Positions 24,801 to 34,200 of a stretch of DNA of 64,000 bases are shown piece by piece. The DNA is taken from NCBI GenBank assembly GCA_964390335.1, contig CAYMHU010000014.1, positions 16,547 to 80,546 on the forward strand, read 5' to 3'. The notes under the pieces are model-generated. The model ran no database searches. It saw only the letters and a list, made by a program, of their open reading frames with translations, and was not told the origin of the DNA. The DNA comes from Granulosicoccus sp964390335. GTDB taxonomy: Bacteria > Pseudomonadota > Gammaproteobacteria > Granulosicoccales > Granulosicoccaceae. The stretch's first letter is position 1. Each line of letters begins with the position of its first letter. A program made the position numbers and the translations under genes.

Positions 24801-27499
24801 TTGTCAGCTCCTACTATGAAGCTGCCTTGTACTACACAGGACAGAACATTGACTACGGACTAAAACGCGGCGCACAATACAGTGAAGATCGATTTCATCG
24901 AGTCAGTCACCCTGCGTCTTACACAAACGGGAGAGTTAATAGATACCCTGGGTGCACAGACACAGACCTCAATTCCAGCGCCTGTGTAAGGGAAACTATT
25001 GTCAGCGATGGTACGGGTGCTCCGCGCTATATTTCGCCTATGGTAAGTGAGTGTCAGCAGAATCATATTGTGTTGCTGTCTGATGGAGAGCCAACGTCTA
25101 ATACTGCCGCAGACAAAGTTCGTAATATGACTGGCGATACATTTTGCGCCGCCACCAATGGTGATGAAGCATGTGGTGTAGAACTAGCTGAATACCTAAA
25201 TAGCAACGATTTGAATGATACGCTGGGGGGCCAGCAAAAAATCACAACACACACCATTGGTTTTAATCTCGAGTCACCGGCATTTTTGCAGCAAATCGCG
25301 GCCGCTGGGAACGGTGGGTTCTACGAAGCTGAATCAACAGAAGAATTGTTGGCTGCATTCCAAACTATTTTCAACAATGTGAGCCAAACCGACACATCAT
25401 TTGTTGCACCTAGCGCCACAGTAAGCCAATCAAATCGCCTGAAGAACAGAGATGATTTGTATTTCTCTTTATTTAAACCCGAGGGTACAGCACGTTGGGA
25501 CGGGAATTTAAAGCGCTATAAATTGAAAGCAGATCCCGGCACTGATGCTGATATCGTGGACTACAACGATAAAAAAGCCATTGATCCTGATACCGGCATG
25601 TTTTACAAATCGGCAAAAAGCTGGTGGTCAACTGACGCTGATGGTAACACTGTAGCCAGGGGCGGTGCGGCCGAGCGATTAGAACGCGCCCATATTACGC
25701 ACTTCGACAGGAACGTGTTTACCTACACAGGCGTCGATACCAATTTATCCAAAGGTCCCTATAACCAACTACTACCCAACACGGAATATTTCAACAACGA
25801 TTGGTTAAAGCTTCCTGCAACGTTGGAAAATGATGCTGATTACATTACTAATCTCGTTTACTGGGCCCGAGGCCGTGACGAATTTGATATCGATGGCGAT
25901 CAGGATACACAAGAAGTGCGCGGCCAAATCGGTGACCCATTGCATACCCAACCAGTACTGGTTAATTACGCTGGTGGCAGAACTGTTGTGCATATAGCGA
26001 CTAATGAAGGTTTTTTACATGCCATAGACCATGATTCTGGTGATGAAAATTTTGCGTTCATACCAAAAGAATTACTCAAAAACTTGCGCGCATTGTACGA
26101 AAATGAACCCACTCAAAACCGTCCTTACGGATTAGACGGCGGCATGTCTGTATGGATAAACGATGTGAATAACAATGGCGTCGTAGATTCAGCTGAAGAT
26201 AAAGCGTACTTATACTTCGGTATGCGCCGCGGTGGAAACTTATATTATGCACTAGATATTACCGACCCAGCCAACCCCGTTTATATGTGGAGTATTGCAG
26301 GTGGCGCAACCACAGCCAATACCGATGAAATGTCCGGTATTGAAGATCTAACCACAGCAGACGGAGATTTCCAGCAACTCGGTCAAACCTGGTCTAAACC
26401 CATTAAAACCAAAATTTACGATGACAACGTCATCAGAGATGTGCTGGTCTTTGGCGCTGGTTACGATACGAATCAAGACCCGACTCAATCCAGTGGCGTT
26501 GATGCAGAAGGCAATGAAATTGAAATAATGCAAACCCGTCAAACTGATAATGTCGGTCGGGGCTTTTTTATTGTAGATGCATTAACAGGCGATCTATTGT
26601 GGAAACCCAGATTGGACGACCCAGACTATTCTGATATGCAATACAGCGTGCCATCTGATATCCGCGTAATCGATCTTAACTTTGACGGCTTGGTGGATCA
26701 GTTTTACTTTGGTGATATGGGTGGCCAAGTTTGGCGTTTCGATTACAACAACAACCCGAACGCCAGCGAGTCAATGGACAACCGCATGACTGGTGGCGTA
26801 ATCGGTTCGTTTGCGGGCGATACACCTGAAACAGCAAGACGCTTTTTTTACCCTCCTGATGTTGCTCTTATCAATATTGATGGAGAACAACAGCTGTCAG
26901 TTTCTATTGGCTCAGGTTGGCGCGCACATCCTTTGGATGATGTCGTTCAAGACCAGTTCTACAGTTTCCGTATGAAGCAAGTGTACGGTGCGCCAGTTAA
27001 TGCGGATGGTAAAGTACGATATCCGCCGCTGAATCAAAGTTACAATACAATGAACGATGTACTAAACGAAGACTTTATCCCCACCAAAAACACACGCGGC
27101 TGGTACTTTGATCTTGACCAAGGCGAGAAAGTGTTAAGCAGCAGTATTACGGTAGATAATAAATTGGTTTTCACCAGTTATGTTCCATCCATCCAAACAG
27201 GCGTTTCATGCGAGGCGGCAATAGGATCAGGCTATGTTTACATTTTAGATCTGGCTTCGGGCAATCCGGTCTATAACCTGACAGGCAGCTCTACTGAGCA
27301 AGGGGCTTCAATAGGCGCCGGTGGCAAGACTCGACGCAAAGCATTATCACATTCCGGAATACCACCTGCACCCAGTATATTGTTTCCCGAATTAGGCAAA
27401 GCAACCACGTTTATCGGACGCGACAAAATCGAAGAGATTAACATCGAAACATTAAAAACACGGACTTTCTGGCAGGAATTCGTGGAGAGCGATCTGTAA
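21860..27499 (+). CDS. pilY1: PilY1/PilC-type pilus tip adhesin with split vWA domain and four inserted beta-sandwich modules
   Basis: 1,879 residues from the ATG at 21860 (AAGGAG ten bases upstream; a TTG six bases earlier is an alternative). A signal peptide precedes ADDTEIFFGQ. A von Willebrand A domain begins with the MIDAS motif DTSGSM (about residue 52) but resumes only near residue 960 (VDDLVAQGGTPIVSSYYEA, then NHIVLLSDGEPTSN near 1065). About 800 residues are inserted, made of about four beta-sandwich modules (about 185-375, 376-610, 615-765, 770-955). Each has the pattern RF-x-I-x-IPxGA, then W, then a helix before a GN-type turn, and a final L-x-I-x-Y. The C-terminal PilY1 propeller (about 1170-1860) has the calcium loop DVNNNGVVD near 1435 and FGDMGGQVWRFD. 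Known family role: tip adhesion, surface sensing, control of pilus retraction. Confidence 0.92.
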   Translation: MKTLLSLRNCLLAMMLSSTCLSPAIWADDTEIFFGQSNDAFNTNPNVLFVLDTSGSMTDWDNAGASRMDRMKAAMRTLLEQSSSFNVGLMGFSGWQQGGHIRYPVGDLEGNSGDLCDSSDGTVCPDEVVIVKPGSGSDDATQNDDTLEVTLDSTNLIMAGLNNDNTNTPKTSIETNTVDGSSQATSVAAEYLDVDGPVSRSVTSSASWFYSPTAGENKNDRHAYRFESITIPKGATITAANIQFSYTPSVSNQSGNVTTLIKLESVAKTTALPDGVNGTQTISQRLDPTTATAGIEWDVPAVLNGETTATSPDISDILQQVVNLPQWATGNPVSVLLDPVEEYSATPDDVREFFGLDAAPGLHPVLTYSYSESAKSETTTTIVSASAHLDEITNQNNDEVSRNLSSTAARLFFADENHFPRELAFRFDNIDIPANAEIQTATLVLTGANKNDVDPNSQWIVDGSTSPVAQDDTGTPDSDVADGTSPSPDADNNAATITAPNASSEDDIILGNIKAELSDSPTAYSSTPLINRTLSTEFVTWNDINPTPNEVISSPNIADVVTTVINQDNWNAGDTLSIVLTPPRATYNNVEENTSTIHTSASSQKPELHITWKESTAVDTTLSNSQTTAIRFQNVHVPPGAVVKTATLVFNSDAANIEETVLEISAELVPESEPFEAVNNNIGQRVRSSQRVNWTVPPWENPNIEYSSADISSVIGSVTGLPEWCSGNPLTIFIKKQLGDDNRVAKAFEANPQQAPSLRITYEASSVDGEFCANSTALGNVVSNDSDAVEDVSNNTLYVDEATLDTINSSSGAAQTIGLRFSGIAINPGTPIVNAVIELTPATDIAQASDINIAIASDTDNWSFSETDPNRKIIARPKMATTVTQTIPAMQANLSSAKLDVTDLVNAKVSADGWTAGQRIVFALESLSSVNQSFYSYEGDDALAPRLIVEYQSTRENPGTRFRENLISIVDDLVAQGGTPIVSSYYEAALYYTGQNIDYGLKRGAQYSEDRFHRVSHPASYTNGRVNRYPGCTDTDLNSSACVRETIVSDGTGAPRYISPMVSECQQNHIVLLSDGEPTSNTAADKVRNMTGDTFCAATNGDEACGVELAEYLNSNDLNDTLGGQQKITTHTIGFNLESPAFLQQIAAAGNGGFYEAESTEELLAAFQTIFNNVSQTDTSFVAPSATVSQSNRLKNRDDLYFSLFKPEGTARWDGNLKRYKLKADPGTDADIVDYNDKKAIDPDTGMFYKSAKSWWSTDADGNTVARGGAAERLERAHITHFDRNVFTYTGVDTNLSKGPYNQLLPNTEYFNNDWLKLPATLENDADYITNLVYWARGRDEFDIDGDQDTQEVRGQIGDPLHTQPVLVNYAGGRTVVHIATNEGFLHAIDHDSGDENFAFIPKELLKNLRALYENEPTQNRPYGLDGGMSVWINDVNNNGVVDSAEDKAYLYFGMRRGGNLYYALDITDPANPVYMWSIAGGATTANTDEMSGIEDLTTADGDFQQLGQTWSKPIKTKIYDDNVIRDVLVFGAGYDTNQDPTQSSGVDAEGNEIEIMQTRQTDNVGRGFFIVDALTGDLLWKPRLDDPDYSDMQYSVPSDIRVIDLNFDGLVDQFYFGDMGGQVWRFDYNNNPNASESMDNRMTGGVIGSFAGDTPETARRFFYPPDVALINIDGEQQLSVSIGSGWRAHPLDDVVQDQFYSFRMKQVYGAPVNADGKVRYPPLNQSYNTMNDVLNEDFIPTKNTRGWYFDLDQGEKVLSSSITVDNKLVFTSYVPSIQTGVSCEAAIGSGYVYILDLASGNPVYNLTGSSTEQGASIGAGGKTRRKALSHSGIPPAPSILFPELGKATTFIGRDKIEEINIETLKTRTFWQEFVESDL

Positions 27500-27525
27500 T
27501 CGACGAACCAGTGAGCAGCTTATTG

Positions 27526-27541
27526 TGTGAGGGTGTTCACA
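27526..27541 (+). promoter_or_regulatory. Perfect CRP/Vfr-type palindrome upstream of pilE and minor-pilin set 2
   Basis: TGTGA-GGGTGT-TCACA is an exact match to the cAMP-receptor-protein half-sites with six-base spacing, in the 186-base gap after pilY1. A class II arrangement would put a -10 near 27560-27566, where TAATTA is a weak candidate. Which protein binds is inferred only from the motif. Confidence 0.6.
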
Positions 27542-27685
27542 TTAATGGCGAAATTGCGCTAATTAAACAAAAACGATTCCGAGTGATGCCGCTAGTAACC
27601 AGTGTGCATGCAAAAATTAAATAATTATTGCCATGTTTCACATACGACCGGACCACGAATAAACAGTGACTGGATTAAAAGGGTT

Positions 27686-28123
27686 ATGAATAACACTGAC
27701 AATAATCAAAATCATGCTCGCAAACAGGGCTTTTCTCTAATTGAATTACTCGTGGTCATTGCCATTATATCGATATTGATCGCCGTGGGTTATCCGTCAT
27801 ACCGTGACACCATGATTAAGAGCAAACGATCAGATGCACACTTAGCGTTGTTATCCGCTGTACAAGCAATGGAACGATGCAAATCCACACAGTTCCGATT
27901 TACCAATTGTACACTACCGGCACAGTTAACAACCTCTCCTGAAGGCTACTATGCACTGGCGCTTAACCCGGCACCGACTGCGAATGCGTTCACCATTGTT
28001 GCCACAGCACAGGACCAACAAACAGCCGACAGCGAATGTACAACACTTGCTATCAATAGCTTAGGTATCAGGTCCTCAACTCCCGGAGCTGCTAACACCG
28101 ATGCCAATAACTGCTGGAACTAA
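27686..28123 (+). CDS. pilE: Type IV pilin-like protein PilE
   Basis: 145 residues from the ATG at 27686. The frame is open upstream, but an ATG here follows AAAAGGG and gives the usual short leader. Leader ends ARKQG, cleavage before FSLIEL (Glu +5), helix LVVIAIISILIAVGYPSYRD. The YPSYRDTMIKSKRSDAHLAL box and a C-terminal disulfide pair (Cys in DSECTTLAI and the final NNCWN) are typical of the PilE found at the end of fimU-pilVWXY1-E operons, not of the major PilA. It lies between the two pilin sets, so it may belong to set 1 by position, but the CRP-like site places it at the head of the second transcription unit. Confidence 0.92.
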   Translation: MNNTDNNQNHARKQGFSLIELLVVIAIISILIAVGYPSYRDTMIKSKRSDAHLALLSAVQAMERCKSTQFRFTNCTLPAQLTTSPEGYYALALNPAPTANAFTIVATAQDQQTADSECTTLAINSLGIRSSTPGAANTDANNCWN

Positions 28124-28287
28124 TCTAACGACTCTACCGTCTATTGGTTTAATTCAAGCTTCTGCAGTACTTACAACGTAACGCGTCACACTCAATTATG
28201 GCGCGATACACCTCCCTGCTCGCTGGCTACAACGGCTCCATTCTGCACCAGAGCACATAATTTAACCCCTGCCTTACAGATAACGCC

Positions 28288-28923
28288 ATGTCGGTCGATA
28301 AAACCCGCATGGAGAAAACTAAATCGTACGGATTCACATTGATTGAGTTGCTCGTTACCTTGGCGGTAGCATCAATCCTGCTTGGAATCGGCATTCCCAG
28401 TTTCTCTAATGCTGTGAAAAATTCACGCGTTAGTGCTGACTATAACGAGCTGATCCATGCGCTGTACTTGGGTCGAAGTGAAGCCATAAAAACAGCCTCG
28501 TGGGTAACCATATGTCCACGCTCCTCTATCGACGCTATGACGTGCGGTACTTCCACGGCGCAATGGAAAAACGGCTGGATTGTCTTCTATGATGTCACTC
28601 GGGCACCTGGTGCTGCTGTTACCAGTATTGATCCCGAAGATGAAATTATCTCAGTTCACCCAGAGTCAAAAAGTGGCAACGACATAACCGCGCTGGGTTC
28701 AGTCGATAGAACTGAGTCCACAGCAAGTGAACGCTTTTATATCTCTTATCGCTCAAATGGCCGAAGTAATTGGGAAAATGGCTCTTTTACACTGTGTGAC
28801 TCTGAGGTAGACGAACGCTCCAGAGCAATAAATGTTGCTCCAACTGGTGATGTCCGACCTGGACGACGTAGCAACTCAGTGTACCCAAGAAATATTTGGG
28901 GATCGGAGACCTGCGATGGATAG
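28288..28923 (+). CDS. fimT: FimT/FimU (GspH-type) minor pilin, set 2
   Basis: 211 residues, paralogue of the gene at 19138. Leader MSVDKTRMEKTKSYG, cleavage before FTLIEL (Glu +5), helix LVTLAVASILLGIGIPSF, then LGRSEAIKTASWVTICPRS and NGWIVFYD. An internal ATG at 28309 would give a seven-residue shorter leader. It follows a 164-base gap after pilE in which I find no clear promoter. It overlaps the next pilV by eight bases, exactly as in set 1. Two Cys pairs in the head resemble the first copy. Confidence 0.91.
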   Translation: MSVDKTRMEKTKSYGFTLIELLVTLAVASILLGIGIPSFSNAVKNSRVSADYNELIHALYLGRSEAIKTASWVTICPRSSIDAMTCGTSTAQWKNGWIVFYDVTRAPGAAVTSIDPEDEIISVHPESKSGNDITALGSVDRTESTASERFYISYRSNGRSNWENGSFTLCDSEVDERSRAINVAPTGDVRPGRRSNSVYPRNIWGSETCDG

Positions 28924-29455
28924 TCAGGCGCAAGTGGCGAGAACAGCCACTTATAAATCACAGCAAGGCATTGGCTTAATCGAAATCCTGGTTGCCGTCG
29001 TATTAGTGTCTATTGGCTTTCTTGCGGCTGCACGCATGCAGGTGGAAAGTATGCGTTTTAGCCAAAGTGCTTACTTCCAATCTCAGGCCTACTTTCTTGC
29101 CAGCGACATGATCAACCGCATGCGTACCAACACCGAGGGTGTTGAGGCCGGTGATTATGACAACGCTATCACTGGCGCAGGGACCATGGATCAGGGTTGC
29201 TCCACACAAGCATGTAACGCGACTCAAATTGCGTTGCAAGATATTCATGACTGGAGTAGCTATTTCCATTCACGAGACGGCAACGCTAATTTTGTTCCAG
29301 CGCTACCTAGTTCGGACTCGATTCAAGCATTCGCACAGGTTGTACCTATTGACGAACAGATATATCAAGTGAACATGACTTGGTCTGAAGCGATACGTGG
29401 CGAGCAAGTAGCACAAAGCCTGTCTGTCAATTTTGCTTTGGCGCAAGAGCAATAG
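28916..29455 (+). CDS. pilV: Type IV pilus minor pilin PilV, set 2
   Basis: 179 residues from the ATG at 28916, with GGAG seven bases upstream. Longer readings overlap fimT and are rejected. Leader MDSQAQVARTATYKSQQG, cleavage before IGLIEI (Glu +5), helix LVAVVLVSIGFLAAARMQ. Nearly every PilV landmark of set 1 recurs: MQVESMRFSQSAYF, INRMRTN, GDYDNA, QDIHDWSSYF and ALPSSD. It is therefore a clear duplicate. Unlike set 1, its stop is two bases before pilW, with no overlap. Confidence 0.92.
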   Translation: MDSQAQVARTATYKSQQGIGLIEILVAVVLVSIGFLAAARMQVESMRFSQSAYFQSQAYFLASDMINRMRTNTEGVEAGDYDNAITGAGTMDQGCSTQACNATQIALQDIHDWSSYFHSRDGNANFVPALPSSDSIQAFAQVVPIDEQIYQVNMTWSEAIRGEQVAQSLSVNFALAQEQ

Positions 29456-29457
29456 AA

Positions 29458-30627
29458 ATGCCCATACAAGCTGAAAACCTAAACCATCGACGCCCACAAT
29501 TGGGATTGTCACTTGTTGAACTGCTCATTGCCATGACATTGGGTTTGATCCTGATGACTGGCATGATTGCCGTTTTTTCTGGCAATAAACGCAGTTCAGA
29601 GCTGAATACGGCAATGGCAAACATGCAAGAGAACGCACGGTTTGCGTTGTCAACACTAGCCAGGGATATCCGAATGTCAGCGTATCAAGGCTGTGTTGAT
29701 GTCAGAACAAGTTCGCTAAAAGTCAAAGCACTCAATGCCCCTATTCCCATTATCGGTACCGATGTCTCGGGCCAGCCGCTGTACGACTTTAATGCCTCAT
29801 CCTCCACAGGCTCTGTTATCCAGCCTAATGGAAATTGGGTGCCCGCAATACCTGGAGGTTTCATTCCACCTGTTAACAATCCGGCGATTCCTGGCACACA
29901 TGCATTGGCCTTGCAGTATGGCGACCGCAATCACGCGAGCATACTCGGCCCGACGTTAGTTGGTGGTCTACCAAGCCCCGCTGGCAATCTGGAGATTGAA
30001 GCAGGTGTCGGATTAAACGCAGGTGAATTAGCTATTGTGTCAAATTGCGATATGGCTGAGCTATTTGAAGTGACCAGTAGCACCGTTACTCCCAACGGCC
30101 AAATTCTAGGCCACGGACCTACAGCAAACTTAAGCGGCAACTTCACAATTGTCTATGGAACAGCAATCAACAAAATTCAAACCAAAGTCATGAGATTTCG
30201 TTCCAGCATTTTCTATGTTGGTGATACTGGTTTGGTTAATGAACAAGGTGATCAAATCAGAGCACTGTATGAACAAACCTTTCCTTACAATGATGCATCC
30301 AACCCGCCTTCAGAGATTGTGCAAGGCGTTGAAAATTTACGCTTGTCGTACGGCATTAGGCAAAACGGTACTTTGCGTTATGTAACCGCTAATGATCCCG
30401 CGTTCAACCCACAAGATGTGGAAAGTATTCAAGTAGGATTGATAATGGTGTCTTGGGACCATATCGCCGAGCAAGACGATACTAATACCTACATCATTGC
30501 CGGCCAGGCAATAGCCCCGGCCGAAAATTCCGTAGACGCGACAACACACGCACAGGACAAGCGATATCGACTGGTGTTCAACACAACAGTAAAAGTTCGC
30601 AACAGACGAGACAATCGCCTGCTGTAA
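29458..30627 (+). CDS. pilW: Type IV pilus minor pilin PilW, set 2
   Basis: 389 residues, 24 longer than its paralogue. Leader MPIQAENLNHRRPQLG, cleavage before LSLVEL (Glu +5), helix LIAMTLGLILMTGMIAVF. Shared blocks: SGNKRSSELNTAMANMQENA, DIRMSAYQGCVDV, PGTHALALQYGDRN, FPYNDASNPPSEIVQGVENL and QDDTNTYIIAGQAIAPAEN, then VFNTTVKVRNRR. The extra length sits in loops before VNNPAIPGTHAL and around LVGGLPSPAGNLEI. A 50-base gap separates it from pilX. Confidence 0.93.
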   Translation: MPIQAENLNHRRPQLGLSLVELLIAMTLGLILMTGMIAVFSGNKRSSELNTAMANMQENARFALSTLARDIRMSAYQGCVDVRTSSLKVKALNAPIPIIGTDVSGQPLYDFNASSSTGSVIQPNGNWVPAIPGGFIPPVNNPAIPGTHALALQYGDRNHASILGPTLVGGLPSPAGNLEIEAGVGLNAGELAIVSNCDMAELFEVTSSTVTPNGQILGHGPTANLSGNFTIVYGTAINKIQTKVMRFRSSIFYVGDTGLVNEQGDQIRALYEQTFPYNDASNPPSEIVQGVENLRLSYGIRQNGTLRYVTANDPAFNPQDVESIQVGLIMVSWDHIAEQDDTNTYIIAGQAIAPAENSVDATTHAQDKRYRLVFNTTVKVRNRRDNRLL

Positions 30628-30677
30628 CAACAGCAATGCCAGTTTAGCAAGCTAACAACTGAATTTAAGAGTAGCCA

Positions 30678-31184
30678 ATGAACAATAATGTGCAAAATAA
30701 ATTTCAATCAGCCCAGCGCGGTGGAGCACTACTCGTGGCTATGATTATGATTTTTATGTTGTCTATTATGGGTATTTCGGCTATGCGTGGCTCTTCACTT
30801 GAAAAGCGTATGGCAACGAATTCGGTCCAGACTGCAATAACCTTTCAGGGTGCTGAATCAACTGGCGAGGAAGCGCTAAATGACAATGAAAACCTGCAAG
30901 ATGCATTTGAAATCGCAGATATTGCTGGTATTAACGCAGGCAATGAAAAAGCCTTGATGCCAGTGCCAGTGGATGTTGATCTAAAACAGGATATTGGCAT
31001 GGACAGTAGTGCTGATCTTGTGTACGTGGGACAAGGGCTCGCCCCTGGATTCGGGGCAGGCGTTGGTGGAGCAAATTTTGTTGCCCTTCGATTCGAATCT
31101 CGAGGTAGTGCTGAGGTGGAAGCAATCAGGGCGACCGCTGGTGTTGTGCAAGGTGCATATCGAATTGCGCCAGGCATGAACTAA
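30678..31184 (+). CDS. pilX: Type IV pilus assembly protein PilX, set 2
   Basis: 168 residues. The N-terminus SAQRGGALLVAMIMIFML, then GISAMRGSSLEKRMATNS and FQGAESTGEEAL, is the same PilX pattern as in set 1, again without Glu at +5. The C-terminal half (VDLKQDIGMDSSADLVY, GLAPGFGAGVGG) differs strongly from the set-1 copy, unlike the N-terminal helix. PilX heads contact PilY1, so divergence here would fit separate partner pairs (inference). 39 bases separate it from the second pilY1. Confidence 0.9.
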   Translation: MNNNVQNKFQSAQRGGALLVAMIMIFMLSIMGISAMRGSSLEKRMATNSVQTAITFQGAESTGEEALNDNENLQDAFEIADIAGINAGNEKALMPVPVDVDLKQDIGMDSSADLVYVGQGLAPGFGAGVGGANFVALRFESRGSAEVEAIRATAGVVQGAYRIAPGMN

Positions 31185-31223
31185 CCCAGTCAGCAAATGA
31201 TTTAAGTATAGGAAGTTAGGCTT

Positions 31224-34200
31224 ATGAGAAGAAATAAAAGTACAAAAGGCTTCATATCGAATATGCTAGCTGCTGCATGTGCTGTAACGCTTTGCGTGTC
31301 AACAGCATCGGCAGATGATACAGAGGTATTCTTCGGCCAGGTCGATCCTAATTTGGATATCTTCCCTAATGTCCTATTTGTATTAGATACCTCGGGTTCG
31401 ATGAACTGGTATGACGAGGGTGCCACAGGTACACGATTAGAGCGTATGAAAGACGCACTAGACGTCATCCTTGATAACACCGCTAACGTCAATGTGGGCA
31501 TTATGCGCTTTAACGGTAGTAGCGGTGGTGGATCGGTGCTGTTTCCAATAACGCCGATTGATAAAGAAATTTGTGATCAAGGTGATTGTGGTTTAATAAC
31601 AGCCGTATCTCGCATTGGTAGCGCTAATGATGATGCGGAGGAAAACATCACCAACAATGCTGTGAGTCTGGGAGGCGACATATTGTCTATGGGCTTAGAC
31701 GATTTTGCATCTAACACACCACAAGCTGTAGGTCTCCGTTTTAATAAGATCAATGTGCCCCAAGGCGCAACAATCACCTCTGCATGGATTGAGTTTACTG
31801 CGCATAAAGATGACACTAACGCCACTGAATTCGTAATTAAAGGCGAGTTGTCAGATGACACGGTAGAATTCGGCGCGACTGATGGCGATGTGAGTGGACG
31901 CCCTACCACTGCTGCCTCTGTTAATTGGACACCGAATGATTGGACACAAGGACTAACCTATAACTCCGAACCGGTTACCAGTGTGTTGCAGGAAATTGTT
32001 AATCAAACCGGATGGTGCGGCGGCAATTCTCTGTCCATGATTATCACTGATACAGGCAGTGGTACTCGTGCGGCACGATCGTTTAATCAATCTCCCACCG
32101 ATGCGCCGGCACTGCGTTATACCTACGACACAAGCAGTATTCCCGTAGGCGGCGGTTGTACAAAAAAAACGTTGGTCAGCGCCATCAACGCAAGCTCCGA
32201 TGATGCAGAACAGCGTACCAGCAACGGGTCGGTCAACTTGAATAGCTCGGATCTTGAGTTACCTAGAGATGGCAATAGACAACAACTGGTTGGCCTGCGT
32301 TTTAATAATGTGGATATTCCAAAGAACGCCATCATTACAGAAGCCAGTATCGAATTTGAAGTTGACCGCACGCGCAACGGCGCAGTGTCTATGAATATTC
32401 AAGGTCAGGCTCACGACAACCCGCCAACCTTCCAACAAAATCGATGGAATATTTCAAATCGGGCGCGCACCCAGACTGTGCAGTGGAATAATCTGCCGGT
32501 GGTCGCTCAAAACGGAAAAATGCTGGCGGAAAACTTAGAACCCATTGCGCAAGAATTGGTTAACCGTTCAGGCTGGGAGTCCGGCAACTCAATGGTGTTC
32601 ATATTCAGTAGAAGATCTGGCAATGCGTTTCGTGAACTCGAATCCTACAATGGTGAGCAAGCAAACGCACCAAAGCTTCGCATAGTCTATCGAGCATTTG
32701 TGGGCAACGCCGATCAGCAAACTTTTATTACCGCGCGTGATAAATTAAAAGAAGTGGTTAACGGCTTAACAGCGACAGGCGGTACACCGGTCGTTGATGC
32801 CTACTACGAAGCGTCTCAATACATGCGTGGCGACCCAGTTGATTATGGTACGCAACGCGGATACAACCGTAGCAGATATCATCGCGTATCAACACCCGAC
32901 AGCTATACTGGTGGATCAGTGTATCGCGACTCACGTTGTACCGACGGTAACCTGGATCACTGGTCTTGCTATTCAGAGCAAATCAATGGCAACCCAGTTT
33001 ACAAAAGCCCGTTAAAGTCGAGCTGCCAGACCAATCACATTGTATTTTTGTCAGATGGGGCTGCAACATCAAATAGCGCGGCGCAAAAAGTACGCAACTT
33101 AACCGGAGTTGATACTTGCGACATTAACTTAGGACCAGAAGCATGCGGTCAAGAGTTGGCTCATTGGCTAAACGATACTGATCACGTTGCCGGCATGATT
33201 GGCAAACAGAACATTTCAACCTATACCATTGGGTTTAACTTTTCAGGGACGTTCTTACCGTCTTTGGCCAACGCCGGTGGTGGCAGTTATTTTCAGGCTG
33301 ATTCAGCTGAAGAACTGGTCAATGTATTCCAGGATATTCTAGGCGATGTATTGTCGGTTGATACCAGTTTTGTTGCACCCGGCGCAACCGTCAATCAGTT
33401 TAACCGACTCACGCACCGTAGTGATATTTACTTCGCACTATTCAAGCCTGACACGCAACCTACCTGGGCTGGCAATCTGAAGCGCTATACACTCGGTATA
33501 GATGACGCCACTGGTGAAGTAACGGTGATGGATGCTAACACACCTCCTCAACCTGCAGTTGACCAAGAAAGTGGATTTTTCAGAGTTGATAGTAAGAGCG
33601 AATGGAGTTCTACAACTGATGGCAATAACGTTAGTTCAGGTGGCGCAGCAGAACAGCTGACCTTTACCAGCGCCGCCCCTCGCAGAGTATTTACCTACGT
33701 GGGTTCAAACGATGCAATTCCTAATGCAGGTATTAATTTATCCAGCTCTGGAAACTATGCTGTATCGGAAAACAACGGCGTTTTAACAAATGAAGTATTA
33801 GCTATAGACACGCTGCCAATGACAGATGCTGAGCTGGCTGCTCATCGCGAAAACCTAATCAAATGGGCTCGTGGTATTGATGTAAAAGATGAAAACGATG
33901 ATAGTGACACAACCGATTGGCGGCAAGCGATGGGTGATCCGATGCACGCACGACCGGTCATTGTTAACTACGCTTCAACAGGCGATCCACTCAGCACTAT
34001 TTTTGTAGGCACCAACGAGGGCTACCTGCATGCAATTGAAAGTCAGTTTGGTACCGAGGTATTCTCGTTTGTTCCGCAAGAACTATTGCCGAACTTTCAA
34101 ACATTTTACGACAATCAGTCTTCAGATAAACACCCGTACGGCCTAGACGGTACTCTATCTGTTTGGACCACAGACACCAACGAAAACGTGACTATCGACC

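Noticed and set aside
27545..27560. TGGCGAAATTGCG, considered as a sigma54 promoter for the pilin genes
   Set aside because: GG and GC are only seven bases apart rather than ten, so it cannot serve as a -24/-12 element.
28195..28207. 13-base word ATTATGGCGCGAT also present at 51647-51659
   Set aside because: Shared words of about this length are expected by chance in 64 kb, and there is no dyad or third copy.
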